Shown one piece after another: positions 53,303 through 60,833 of a DNA stretch of 64,000 nt. Both the position numbers and the translations under genes were made by a program. The notes below the pieces were generated by a model. That model worked only from the letters and a program-made list of their open reading frames with translations. It did not search any database and was not told the DNA's origin. The first letter of the stretch is position 1. The number at the start of each line of letters is the position of its first letter. This stretch comes from a virus. The DNA lies in IMG/VR virus record IMGVR_UViG_3300046517_002304, positions 310,001-374,000 of that record. One strand, written 5' to 3'.

Positions 53303-53303
53303 T

Positions 53304-53615
53304 TTAGAAATCCGTAGGGATAGTAGAAATACTTGCTAGCCTATTCTCAATATCTGCTAGTAGATGTTTTTTGAATACCTTAACAATTTGAAGAAAATCA
53401 CTTTTATTAAACTGTTGAGCTACATTAACTTTCTGTCCATGTAGCGTATTTCCATTATTAACAAAATATAAATACCAATACATTGCAGAAGTAGGCTTGT
53501 ATATTTTAAAACTTTTGCACACGCTAGAATACATTGCGCATGCGGTAGACGAAATCTTTGCAGTTTCGTCTACCTCAAACCCAACGCTTTTTAAAAATTC
53601 AATTTCATTTTCCAT
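53304..53615 (-). CDS. Family C protein, 103 aa
   Basis: ATG at 53615 with GAAGGG upstream. MENEIEFLKSVGFEVDETAK, an aromatic middle (TSAMYWYLYFVNNG) and a C-terminal helix FKKHLLADIENRLASI. Family C layout. Function unknown. Confidence 0.7.
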   Translation of the reverse strand: MENEIEFLKSVGFEVDETAKISSTACAMYSSVCKSFKIYKPTSAMYWYLYFVNNGNTLHGQKVNVAQQFNKSDFLQIVKVFKKHLLADIENRLASISTIPTDF

Positions 53616-53623
53616 AAAACCCT

Positions 53624-53902
53624 TCAATCGTCAAACTTAATAAGGTAATCGCCGGCCTTCAGCTTACCTCTGAAACACAGGTCGTTCAACAAGTCCTCAA
53701 AAATATCACGAACATTATCCATTTCTTCGCCCTTTGCCTGAAGCTCAGCCACAATAGCATCGTCTAATTTCTCTGACGAAACAGACTCCTCTATCATGTT
53801 ATCGTCTTGCATAATCATATATGGAATATTAAAATCTACTCCATAAACTTCTTCAAAAAGTCTGCTCAAATTACAGGCATCGTATCTGATGAGCTTGGCC
53901 AT
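53624..53902 (-). CDS. Acidic hypothetical protein, 92 aa
   Basis: Starts MAKLIRYDACNLSRLFEEVY; acidic helices (KLDDAIVAELQAKGEEMDNV) and a C-terminal CFRGKLKAGDYLIKFDD strand. Function unknown. Confidence 0.7.
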   Translation of the reverse strand: MAKLIRYDACNLSRLFEEVYGVDFNIPYMIMQDDNMIEESVSSEKLDDAIVAELQAKGEEMDNVRDIFEDLLNDLCFRGKLKAGDYLIKFDD

Positions 53903-53913
53903 TTTGGGTTCCT

Positions 53914-54216
53914 TTATCTTGGGATTAGAGTAATCAGACCGATTAAATCATCAGTAAATTCTAACAAATCAATAATTATTTGTTTAACGATTGGGGAAAA
54001 TTCATTTCTTAAACTGGCAATCGGCAACTCACGCTTGAAATCTCTCATAAGTGCTGCATGTTTAAACCGCAAAACCCATCTATGATAGCTGCCGTCATCC
54101 AACTTCCAAGTATGGATGTTTATATTTTTACATGCTCCACTCTGAAAAGACTCAAATATTCCCTCGGAATTATCAACCATCCCAATTTCTTTTAAATATA
54201 AAATGTCGTCTTCCAT
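53914..54216 (-). CDS. Family C protein, 100 aa
   Basis: MEDDILYLKEIGMVDNSEGI, strands with RWVLRFKHA, and a C-terminal helix IIIDLLEFTDDLIGLITLIP. Family C layout. Function unknown. Confidence 0.7.
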   Translation of the reverse strand: MEDDILYLKEIGMVDNSEGIFESFQSGACKNINIHTWKLDDGSYHRWVLRFKHAALMRDFKRELPIASLRNEFSPIVKQIIIDLLEFTDDLIGLITLIPR

Positions 54217-54219
54217 GAG

Positions 54220-55041
54220 TCAAACCTTATGCACTTTATTTTCGTATAGGTAGTATACAGGAACTGGGAACTTCTGTCTAGACAGAAATTGATGAATTTC
54301 GTCCAAAGCATACCTGATTGAAATATGGTACAGGAACAAAGCATCAATCCTTTTATTTTTAATAACTTCCATTACACCATCAAAAGACGAATGAACATCG
54401 TATTTGATATCGTTTTTGTTTAAAAACGTACATTCATGGCAGAAAATACCACCGTCATACTCACCGTACTTGTCCAACGGAACCGTATCGCCTGAATACG
54501 TAAGCAATCCATGCTTGTAATCATTCGTAATCGGCGTTCCAGACTGCTTAAGTCTAATGATTTCGTCTACAGGAGCACAGCTATATTCTTCCTTTAACTT
54601 TCTGCGAACCTCGAATAACTGAAATCCAAGCGTAAGCGCGCCTTCAATATGCCTGCCTGGGAAACAATATACATATAGGTTTCTTCCTACTTCAACAACC
54701 TGATGTGCATCTACGGCAATCCACTCAATCTGGAATTGCGTATTATTGATTTCCTGCTCAAGATAAACCTTCATCTTAATAACACCCAAACTGCCCTTGG
54801 GATAAATAATTCTAAGAGGCTTATTGTTGTGGCCCTTACCAAATTCTCTTGCGTGAAAGAAACTTGGAAGACCAGATATATGATCTAAGTGACCATGAGA
54901 CAGCAGAATCGTTTCAACAGCGAAAATGCGTTCTTTAAGATTAAATGCGCACCCTTCGCCGCAATCAAAGAGGATACGGCTTGGCTGATGAAAAAGCCAC
55001 GTAGCATAGCCAGCCAATGAGCAACCTTCAAGATTCAGCAT
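54220..55041 (-). CDS. rnz: RNase Z (tRNA 3'-processing endonuclease), 273 aa
   Basis: Metallo-beta-lactamase motifs in order: IILFDCGEG-like FDCGEGCAFN, SHGHLDHISGLPSF (HxHxDH), PGRHIEGALTLGFQLFE, YSGDT, then CHECTF and LYHISIRYALDEI, the RNase Z C-terminal HxSxRY motif. It removes the 3' trailer of tRNA precursors, and the phage tRNA here lacks an encoded CCA, the usual RNase Z substrate. ATG seven bases after the motif at 55049, with no ribosome-binding sequence. Confidence 0.88.
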   Translation of the reverse strand: MLNLEGCSLAGYATWLFHQPSRILFDCGEGCAFNLKERIFAVETILLSHGHLDHISGLPSFFHAREFGKGHNNKPLRIIYPKGSLGVIKMKVYLEQEINNTQFQIEWIAVDAHQVVEVGRNLYVYCFPGRHIEGALTLGFQLFEVRRKLKEEYSCAPVDEIIRLKQSGTPITNDYKHGLLTYSGDTVPLDKYGEYDGGIFCHECTFLNKNDIKYDVHSSFDGVMEVIKNKRIDALFLYHISIRYALDEIHQFLSRQKFPVPVYYLYENKVHKV

Positions 55042-55988
55042 TTGTTTTTATGGATAACTATTTTGTTAGTTTTTAAATCCATGCTCATTAAGGATGTGCA
55101 TGGACCAACTATTTTCACTTTAGGATTATATACAATGCCTTTGCATTGTGTATATAAAAGCTTATCGTTCTCCCAATATTCCTTAACACCATTACTCCAC
55201 TCTACTGCCGGACCACCCACTCTATGCTGCAATCCATGTTTATGCCATGCCTTATATCCGCCCCTCATAATTACGGCAGGGCCGTCTTCTCGGTGTAAAT
55301 TACCATGAAAATACCATTCTTTCGTTCCATTGGTGTATTCGCAAGCCGGACCGGCTGCTCTATGTGGTTTATTATTAAAATACCAAATATTAGTTCCGTT
55401 TTCTTCCTCAATCGCCGGACCATCCTCACGATGAAGCATTCCGAGCTGCATCCACCTTTTTTGTCCGGATGCATATATTATGGCTGGACCTCCTATCCGA
55501 TGACACTGCCCATGATTCATCCAAGTAGTAGAAGATGGATTGATACGAGCAGGCCCATCTTCCCGATGGTATCTGCCATCTTCATCAAACCAAGACTCTT
55601 CATCATAATGTCCGCTTAACTTAAAATACCTTTTCTTTCCATTTATAAAACCGATTTTAATATCTTGACGACTTGAATCAGAATATTCTACATACTCCAT
55701 ATATTCTTTTTGTTCAGGCAATCCAAGCTTCTCTACATTAATGCCGCAAGTATAGATGAAATTTATAAGTTTATTTCTAAAGAAAGCCGAATCCTTAATA
55801 TCAAACTGTTCTTCGGCAGATTTCATAAACTCTTCATCGCACTCCTGTTTTTGAGTAAAAGCATAAACATTCTTAATATAAGAAATATAAAGCTTATCCT
55901 TCTTCGTGAAAGATTCCTTATCCACTCCTGTAGAAAGGAATGAAAGAAAGCCGGTCGGCAACAGTGAGAGGAAACTTCTTCGTAGCAT
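55035..55988 (-). CDS. Tat-signal protein with seven HRxDGPA repeats, 317 aa
   Basis: ATG at 55988: MLRRSFLSLLPTGFLSFLST, a twin-arginine signal. A helical domain of about 90 residues follows, then seven repeats (SWFDEDGRYHREDGPARI, MNHGQCHRIGGPAII, QLGMLHREDGPAIE, YFNNKPHRAAGPACE, YFHGNLHREDGPAVI and so on), the longest array here. The last codons read across the motif at 55049. Probably an exported, rod-like binding protein. Confidence 0.82.
   Translation of the reverse strand: MLRRSFLSLLPTGFLSFLSTGVDKESFTKKDKLYISYIKNVYAFTQKQECDEEFMKSAEEQFDIKDSAFFRNKLINFIYTCGINVEKLGLPEQKEYMEYVEYSDSSRQDIKIGFINGKKRYFKLSGHYDEESWFDEDGRYHREDGPARINPSSTTWMNHGQCHRIGGPAIIYASGQKRWMQLGMLHREDGPAIEEENGTNIWYFNNKPHRAAGPACEYTNGTKEWYFHGNLHREDGPAVIMRGGYKAWHKHGLQHRVGGPAVEWSNGVKEYWENDKLLYTQCKGIVYNPKVKIVGPCTSLMSMDLKTNKIVIHKNKC
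55049..55060 (-). promoter_or_regulatory. Boundary motif, copy 27
   Basis: Exact copy, 7 bases before the RNase Z ATG at 55041, inside the last codons of 55035-55988. Confidence 0.8.
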
Positions 55989-56001
55989 GATTAGCCTTTG
56001 T

Positions 56002-56163
56002 CTAGAATCCCGCAAGCATTAGATTCATAACCACAACATAAAAATCATTGTTAGCAGGTTGACAATCTGGATTGTCCGGACGAGCAAATGGATTATCCCA
56101 ATCGCGCACGATCAATGTGCAGTCTGCACCAGTAATCGGTTCGCCAAAAAGTATGATGCTCAT
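56002..56163 (-). CDS. Hypothetical protein, 53 aa
   Basis: Read in the gap; ATGA overlap with the RNA ligase gene. MSIILFGEPITGADCTLIVR, then DWDNPFARPDNPDCQPANND. Strand-rich and acidic. Function unknown. Confidence 0.65.
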   Translation of the reverse strand: MSIILFGEPITGADCTLIVRDWDNPFARPDNPDCQPANNDFYVVVMNLMLAGF

Positions 56164-57059
56164 GCGGGGACTTCGCTGGTTTTTCTTTTTAACAAAGCAT
56201 GAAACAAAAAAGCCGTCCTATTACTAATAGACTTTCTTGCTTCCTTGCTCATAACAATTTCGCCTTCGGCCTCCCTGGATACATCTTCCAACATAGCTTT
56301 GACTACATCTGCTGTTCCAGAAACCCCTATATCCTGGGGCAGCTTATCAAGCACATGACGCAATCTTTCCTCTACTACCCATTCTTCCGCTATAGCTCTT
56401 GCGTCATCAAGAACTTGAACATCGGCATCATTTACTTCACGAGGAGTTTTAGTTTCCATAAACTCTTTGCGCTTATGCTTACAAATAATTCTACCGCCAT
56501 TATTAAGAGTGCATTCCACGATGGGTCGTAAGACAACTCCCTCTCTGATATGATTGTCTCCCATGCCATTTTTAATAGCCTGAGTAGACGGCCTATCGCG
56601 TTCCGCGTCTATAGCTTCAAGAGTAGCCGGAATCTTCGCATAATCAACAAAATCTAATCCTAGTTTGCTACAAACATCATGAGCGTTAACAACAGACAGC
56701 CAAACTTCATCGTGTTGGCCATCGGCAGTGAAGGAAACCTTAACGTCAAATCCAGCAAACCTAAGATGCGGCCCATACCAAGCAGACATGCCCATCAGCT
56801 TTCCGCCATATGCTTCCCCAAAAACAGTACAGTCTCGGTCGGGAAACATTTCCAAAAACTTAGCGAGCAAGGTTGGCTGGTCAAATAATTTTAAGAAATT
56901 AACATGATTCGCACCACCAGAAGAAAAATGAATTTTCTTTTCAGCGAATTTCCAAGATAAATGACTCGAAGTCCCGTGAATTTTTTCGAGTGAAAATAAT
57001 TCCTTAAACATAAGGACGGTTGTGTCCTTATAAAGGTTAGAAATATGCATGAACCCCAT
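56160..57059 (-). CDS. Rnl2-type RNA ligase, 299 aa
   Basis: Motif I LEKIHGTSSHLSW (Lys26), the KxHGT form of T4 Rnl2; then CTVFGEAYGGKLMG (III), RFAGFDVKV (IIIa), EGVVLRP (IV) and IICKHKRKEFMETK (V). A helical C-terminal domain of about 90 residues follows, as in Rnl2. It joins 3'-OH and 5'-phosphate ends at nicks in duplex RNA, as in tRNA repair. Second RNA ligase of the window. Confidence 0.88.
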   Translation of the reverse strand: MGFMHISNLYKDTTVLMFKELFSLEKIHGTSSHLSWKFAEKKIHFSSGGANHVNFLKLFDQPTLLAKFLEMFPDRDCTVFGEAYGGKLMGMSAWYGPHLRFAGFDVKVSFTADGQHDEVWLSVVNAHDVCSKLGLDFVDYAKIPATLEAIDAERDRPSTQAIKNGMGDNHIREGVVLRPIVECTLNNGGRIICKHKRKEFMETKTPREVNDADVQVLDDARAIAEEWVVEERLRHVLDKLPQDIGVSGTADVVKAMLEDVSREAEGEIVMSKEARKSISNRTAFLFHALLKRKTSEVPA

Positions 57060-57070
57060 GGATTATTCTC

Positions 57071-57382
57071 TCAAGTATAGTAAAGTTCGTTCAGTCTGTC
57101 ATATACTTCTTTTTCTTGATATACTTCATCATGAATAGAATCTTCATCCTCATACACACCATCTTCTGTTTCGTCTTCATCTTCATTTTCTAAGAGAGCT
57201 TCATATTTTTGTTTAATTTCCTGCTGAAGCTTCTCAAGACCAAGCAAATACTCAAGCTCAGCCTGCAAAAGAAGACGGCAGTTATGTTCAGTCTGGCCAC
57301 GACAATAGCCACGATCAATGCCAACTACTTCATCGTCTCTGGCGTCAATCAATCCGAAATGAATTTTAGGCTTATCGCTCAT
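57071..57382 (-). CDS. Acidic hypothetical protein, 103 aa
   Basis: ATG at 57382 (MSDKPKIHFGLIDARDDEVV) in ATGA overlap with 57379-57522 and AAGGA upstream. The C-terminal half is extremely acidic (LLENEDEDETEDGVYEDEDS), as in DNA mimics or unstructured tails. Function unknown. Confidence 0.7.
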   Translation of the reverse strand: MSDKPKIHFGLIDARDDEVVGIDRGYCRGQTEHNCRLLLQAELEYLLGLEKLQQEIKQKYEALLENEDEDETEDGVYEDEDSIHDEVYQEKEVYDRLNELYYT

Positions 57383-57522
57383 GATTTGATCCTTTGTAAT
57401 GGCGCACCGCAATTTTTGCATCTAAGATTTAAAAAATCCATCGTTCGTAATTGCTGTCTGCAATATGGGCAAAGAATGGCTTTTTTCGTGAAGGTTACTG
57501 GCTTTAATGTAGTTCTACCCAT
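57379..57522 (-). CDS. Small zinc-ribbon protein, 47 aa
   Basis: Read in the gap. CPYC at residues 18-21 and CKNC at 35-38 form a compact four-Cys zinc ribbon with basic flanks (RRQQLRTMD-like). AAGG upstream. Could bind nucleic acid. Function unknown. Confidence 0.75.
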   Translation of the reverse strand: MGRTTLKPVTFTKKAILCPYCRQQLRTMDFLNLRCKNCGAPLQRIKS

Positions 57523-57524
57523 TG

Positions 57525-57818
57525 TTATACCTTATTAAAAGTAATTTGAAAATGTGTGAGATACCGATCTGCTGGCATACAAGTTTTCCACCCTACATTC
57601 TTGAATTGTTCTAGGGCTAATCTAACAGTATCATAATCATAATTACGTGTACGCATAATATATGGCGGCTGCTGCGATGCAGGAAACGACCGCAGCCGTG
57701 CATCTATCTCGCTCACAAGCCTTCTAATAAGCCATTCACGATGAGCATTATCGCCCATATACTTGGTTCCCCACTCATACGGCTGAGTGCCCATTTCAGA
57801 TGGCTTAATAAGATTCAT
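57525..57818 (-). CDS. Hypothetical protein, 97 aa
   Basis: Starts MNLIKPSEMGTQPYEWGTKY. Helix REWLIRRLVSEIDARLRSFP, strand, helix. ATGA overlap with 57815-57994. Function unknown. Confidence 0.7.
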   Translation of the reverse strand: MNLIKPSEMGTQPYEWGTKYMGDNAHREWLIRRLVSEIDARLRSFPASQQPPYIMRTRNYDYDTVRLALEQFKNVGWKTCMPADRYLTHFQITFNKV

Positions 57819-57994
57819 ACTTTTTCTTTCAGCATTTTTAGTTTAAATTTAGCCTTATCATACTTTGCCTTTGTCCCGGCATACTCTTCGGCAGAAACAT
57901 TAGCTTTATAATTAACTGAATCAAGCCGCTTCTTGAGGAAGGCGACATATCCTTCCTCCAATTCAACAGCGGATTTATGATGTTCTTTTTTCAT
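57815..57994 (-). CDS. Coiled-coil protein, 59 aa
   Basis: Read in the gap; ATGA at both ends. Highly charged helices (VELEEGYVAFLKKRLD, KAKYDKAKFKLKMLKEKV). Function unknown. Confidence 0.7.
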   Translation of the reverse strand: MKKEHHKSAVELEEGYVAFLKKRLDSVNYKANVSAEEYAGTKAKYDKAKFKLKMLKEKV

Positions 57995-58182
57995 TGCATT
58001 TCACTAAGAGTAAAAAATGCATCGCCAACTTTGCTGATGAGATAATGAGCTAATTGTTTTCGTTGCCAGATACTCATACCGGCAATTTCATCCCCTAATT
58101 TTTGAATATCATCGCCGTCAAAAGACGTTCCAATGACAGGATTATTAGGAGGAGGATTGAGCGCCTCTAATGTTTCAGGCAT
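57991..58182 (-). CDS. Hypothetical protein, 63 aa
   Basis: ATG at 58182 (MPETLEALNPPPNNPVIGTS); longer starts overlap the upstream gene. Helical C-terminus (SIWQRKQLAHYLISKVGDAF). Function unknown. Confidence 0.65.
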   Translation of the reverse strand: MPETLEALNPPPNNPVIGTSFDGDDIQKLGDEIAGMSIWQRKQLAHYLISKVGDAFFTLSEMQ

Positions 58183-58474
58183 TGCCAAACTCAGAATCAT
58201 CTTTGTCATCGGGACCATAGGTATTTCTAAACTTGCATAATTTAGTAATCACTTTTGCACACGACATATAGGCCAATGCCGTTAGAACAATTATCCACAA
58301 ACAAGCAGAAGGAATGAAAGTAATAGGAGAAATAATCCAAAGAAAAATCAACATCCCCCGACGCTTAAGGCATTCTTCATTCTTGTCTATAAAGTAATTA
58401 TAGAAATACAGCATTCCTAACAACAGATAGGAAATGATGACGTATTTCATCACAAAATCGGCACTAATGTACAT
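58175..58474 (-). CDS. Membrane protein, 99 aa
   Basis: Two spans: YVIISYLLLGMLYFYNYFID and LIFLWIISPITFIPSACLWI with a third weak one. Paired layout with 58955-59179, which also has FILSPVTFPFILPY. First gene of its unit. Function unknown. Confidence 0.7.
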   Translation of the reverse strand: MYISADFVMKYVIISYLLLGMLYFYNYFIDKNEECLKRRGMLIFLWIISPITFIPSACLWIIVLTALAYMSCAKVITKLCKFRNTYGPDDKDDSEFGNA

Positions 58475-58498
58475 GATTGTTCCTTTAGGGTGATGCTT

Positions 58499-58510
58499 TA
58501 TGGATAACTA
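58499..58510 (-). promoter_or_regulatory. Boundary motif, copy 28
   Basis: Exact copy, 24 bases before the ATG at 58474, directly after the TAA of 58511-58639. Confidence 0.8.
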
Positions 58511-58639
58511 TTATTGCTTGGAATGCTCAAAATGCTTATCGTGTGATTCAAAGCAATGAAAAACGTAAGGTAGATTTGTATTTTCATTTAATTGATCGAA
58601 ATGAATCTCGTTGAGATTTTCCAGTCTGATTCTTCGCAT
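58511..58639 (-). CDS. Small protein, 42 aa
   Basis: Read in a 230-base gap. MRRIRLENLNEIHFDQLNEN, then YVFHCFESHDKHFEHSKQ with five His and one Cys. No strong ribosome site. A weaker call than the other small genes. Confidence 0.5.
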   Translation of the reverse strand: MRRIRLENLNEIHFDQLNENTNLPYVFHCFESHDKHFEHSKQ

Positions 58640-58721
58640 GATAGGCTACATTCATCTTGATGTTCGCATTCTTTGCTTAATTTTTAAAAGCCGTCCAGTT
58701 TTTAGACTAGCTTACGTTGTT

Positions 58722-58958
58722 TTAGATTAGCTCAACTTCTATCGGCTGAACTTCGATTCTATTTTCAAAATCAGCCATAAACCTTCTAAGAACTCTGGGT
58801 GTCACGAATTGCTTTTCGTCTATCTGAATATAAAATCCACCAGCGAAAATCTTAGTCCCTTTCGGAACTACGTCCTTAATTGCCAAGGCAGTAGGACAAG
58901 TACTGGTCCCTCTTCTGCTGCCTTTAGCGATATGTTTTTCTGTGATGGAGAATTTCAT
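58722..58958 (-). CDS. HIxxG...CPxALA family protein, 78 aa
   Basis: ATG at 58958 in ATGA overlap with 58955-59179. KHIAKGSRRGTSTCPTALAI matches 45494-45787, then strands (GTKIFAGGFYIQIDEKQFVT) and a helix. Function unknown. Confidence 0.7.
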   Translation of the reverse strand: MKFSITEKHIAKGSRRGTSTCPTALAIKDVVPKGTKIFAGGFYIQIDEKQFVTPRVLRRFMADFENRIEVQPIEVELI

Positions 58959-59179
58959 GCTTGTCGCCATGCCCGAAAATGAATCCAACTAGCCATTCTA
59001 AAAATGGCATACGGCAGGATAAACGGAAACGTAACAGGCGAAAGAATAAAAAATCTAGCCCATTGATCTTCATTTTTGGCACAGCCACTTCTGTAGGCCG
59101 AAAGCCAAATTAAGCCGCATACAATGTAAGAAATAACAAAGTAGTATGGATCGCAGTAGACCTCAATTTTCGGCATCAT
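58955..59179 (-). CDS. Membrane protein, 74 aa
   Basis: Two spans: YFVISYIVCGLIWLSAYRSG and FFILSPVTFPFILPYAIFRM. Resembles 58175-58474 in layout and in the ILSPVTF segment (IISPITF there), so a likely paralog. Function unknown. Confidence 0.7.
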   Translation of the reverse strand: MMPKIEVYCDPYYFVISYIVCGLIWLSAYRSGCAKNEDQWARFFILSPVTFPFILPYAIFRMASWIHFRAWRQA

Positions 59180-59182
59180 GAT

Positions 59183-59551
59183 TTACTCCTTATCTCTCAA
59201 GGCTTCTACAAGGCATTTTGCTGTTGCTTGATTAGTGGCGCATGGCAAATTAGAGATATCCACGATTCTTAAAAAAGCGCTTACGTCATGTTCGTGAGGC
59301 TGAGGCGACATATGGTCCCGGAAAAAAAATACAGCATCTAGCTCTTTACGACTAGCCATTGCAGCCAAAACAATATCCCCTCCCAATGGACCATGCTCCA
59401 CTTTTTCACAGCTAATACCATATCGGACTAAAACATCGCCGGTGCTCCTAGTTGCAATAAGTTGATGCTTTGCAAAAAATGGACTGTGAAACATAACAAA
59501 TTGCAACAATGCCTCTTTCATTCCATCATGAGCAACAACTGCGATTTTCAT
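59183..59551 (-). CDS. mgsA: Methylglyoxal synthase, 122 aa
   Basis: ATG at 59551 in ATGA overlap with the NADAR gene. MKIAVVAHDGMKEALLQFVM is the family start; HQLIATRSTGDVLV, then EHGPLGGDIVLAAMASRKEL with the phosphate-binding GPLGGD, AVFFFRDHMSPQPHEHDVSA then FLRIVDISNLPCATNQATAK. It converts dihydroxyacetone phosphate to methylglyoxal and phosphate, a bypass that relieves sugar-phosphate stress but makes a toxic aldehyde. A small change from the usual FFRDPL to FFRDHM. Confidence 0.92.
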   Translation of the reverse strand: MKIAVVAHDGMKEALLQFVMFHSPFFAKHQLIATRSTGDVLVRYGISCEKVEHGPLGGDIVLAAMASRKELDAVFFFRDHMSPQPHEHDVSAFLRIVDISNLPCATNQATAKCLVEALRDKE

Positions 59552-60069
59552 ATCCCTTCTCCGAAATGAATTTGCTGCGCAATTAAATTTTTTCTTCCCT
59601 CGTTTCGCAAATCCATCCACATACAACCTACAACATTTTTGCCGAACCATTCACCATTAATAAATGCAGCTCCCCAAAACAAGCCTCTTCCACATTTTTG
59701 AATATTCTTTACTCTATTTGTACAATCTTCGATAATTATGGAATCGCCGGTTGCTTCCAGCCATTCATTTAAGTGATGGTGTTGACTTAATTTTAATCTC
59801 ATCCCTAATTTCATATTCCATAAATCTACAGCGCCCATCGGCTCAACAACCATTTTGTCCGCATTGCGTTTGGCTACAAACTTAACGGCCATTGGCGAAC
59901 GCTGTGCAACTATCTCTTTTTTAATATTTTCGTCAGCGAAACGAAGCCACTGAAACAAATGCTCATTCGTTCTGAAAGTGATGCCTTCATGAACAATCGG
60001 GAAGCCAGACATATTCCCCAACCAACCATTGGGAAGCTTGGATTTCGTAAATGTGGTGAAGGTTGGCAT
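59548..60069 (-). CDS. NADAR (YbiA/RibX-like) domain protein, 173 aa
   Basis: WLGNMSGFPIVHEGITFRTN then EHLFQWLRF is the NADAR start, followed by VDLWNMKLGMRLKLSQHHHL, LEATGDSIIIEDCTN, GLFWGAAFINGEWFGKNVVG and CMWMDLR. NADAR proteins act on ADP-ribose or riboflavin intermediates, and some remove ADP-ribose from DNA guanine and so undo DarT-type attack. Paired with methylglyoxal synthase. First gene of its unit. Confidence 0.88.
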   Translation of the reverse strand: MPTFTTFTKSKLPNGWLGNMSGFPIVHEGITFRTNEHLFQWLRFADENIKKEIVAQRSPMAVKFVAKRNADKMVVEPMGAVDLWNMKLGMRLKLSQHHHLNEWLEATGDSIIIEDCTNRVKNIQKCGRGLFWGAAFINGEWFGKNVVGCMWMDLRNEGRKNLIAQQIHFGEGI

Positions 60070-60076
60070 GGATTCC

Positions 60077-60088
60077 TATGGATAACTA
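60077..60088 (-). promoter_or_regulatory. Boundary motif, copy 29
   Basis: Exact copy, 7 bases before the ATG at 60069. Confidence 0.8.
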
Positions 60089-60089
60089 A

Positions 60090-60404
60090 TTATTTCTTAG
60101 CAGTAGGAATTTCAATCAGCCGAACGCTGTCCCACGAATCAGGAACAAACCAAGAAATGAAAAATCGCTTGTTGTTGATGTGATATGTTGCGATTTCCTG
60201 ATTTTTCTCAGCCACCTTTCCAAGAATACTGGACGCGGCAGGAGAAGTTGGATCAACTTTACTTAAATCAGAGCGAAGCTGTTCAATAGCGGCTTGTTCG
60301 CCCGTAAAATTAATCTGTTCCACACCGCCTATTATACAGGCAAAAAACAATACAAGGCATATAACACAAGTGAAAAGAATTTCGCCTTCTGTGAAGTCTT
60401 TCAT
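60090..60404 (-). CDS. Membrane-anchored protein, 104 aa
   Basis: One span near the N-terminus (EILFTCVICLVLFFACIIGG), then a helical polar domain (IEQLRSDLSKVDPTSPAASS) and a beta end. Function unknown. Confidence 0.7.
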   Translation of the reverse strand: MKDFTEGEILFTCVICLVLFFACIIGGVEQINFTGEQAAIEQLRSDLSKVDPTSPAASSILGKVAEKNQEIATYHINNKRFFISWFVPDSWDSVRLIEIPTAKK

Positions 60405-60408
60405 GGTT

Positions 60409-60543
60409 TCACTTTCTGATTGATTGGTCTATGATTGTTTGGATGAATTTATATAAGCAAATACAAAAACCAGCAAACCAAATCATGGCTATAATACCCT
60501 CCAGACAAAACCATCCCATCTCTTCTGCTAAAATAAAACTCAT
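60409..60543 (-). CDS. Small membrane protein, 44 aa
   Basis: Read in the gap with AAAGGAAAGG upstream. Span GIIAMIWFAGFCICLYKFI in the middle. Function unknown. Confidence 0.65.
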   Translation of the reverse strand: MSFILAEEMGWFCLEGIIAMIWFAGFCICLYKFIQTIIDQSIRK

Positions 60544-60548
60544 AACTT

Positions 60549-60830
60549 TTACCTTTCCTTTACCGGAGTATCTTTGACCTTGCTGATTTCCAAGTCAAGC
60601 AAATCCGCAAGCTTCCTTAAATGATCCGATGACATTATGGCCCCAGACAACTGGAATGTTGCCGAATTAGTGTAGGAACACAAGGTTAATTCTTGCGTAA
60701 TAAAAACATCACGGTCACCGTCTATCAGCGGAAGAGTCTCGTGAATATCGGTAGTTAAAATTAACTGTTCCCCCCCGTTTGATGTTTTATTAAAGGCATA
60801 AGACAATCTTTTTTTTACTACTGATGGCAT
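60549..60830 (-). CDS. Hypothetical protein, 93 aa
   Basis: Starts MPSVVKKRLSYAFNKTSNGG; beta-rich middle (FITQELTLCSYTNSATFQLS) then helix HLRKLADLLDLEISKVK. Function unknown. Confidence 0.7.
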   Translation of the reverse strand: MPSVVKKRLSYAFNKTSNGGEQLILTTDIHETLPLIDGDRDVFITQELTLCSYTNSATFQLSGAIMSSDHLRKLADLLDLEISKVKDTPVKER

Positions 60831-60833
60831 TTT

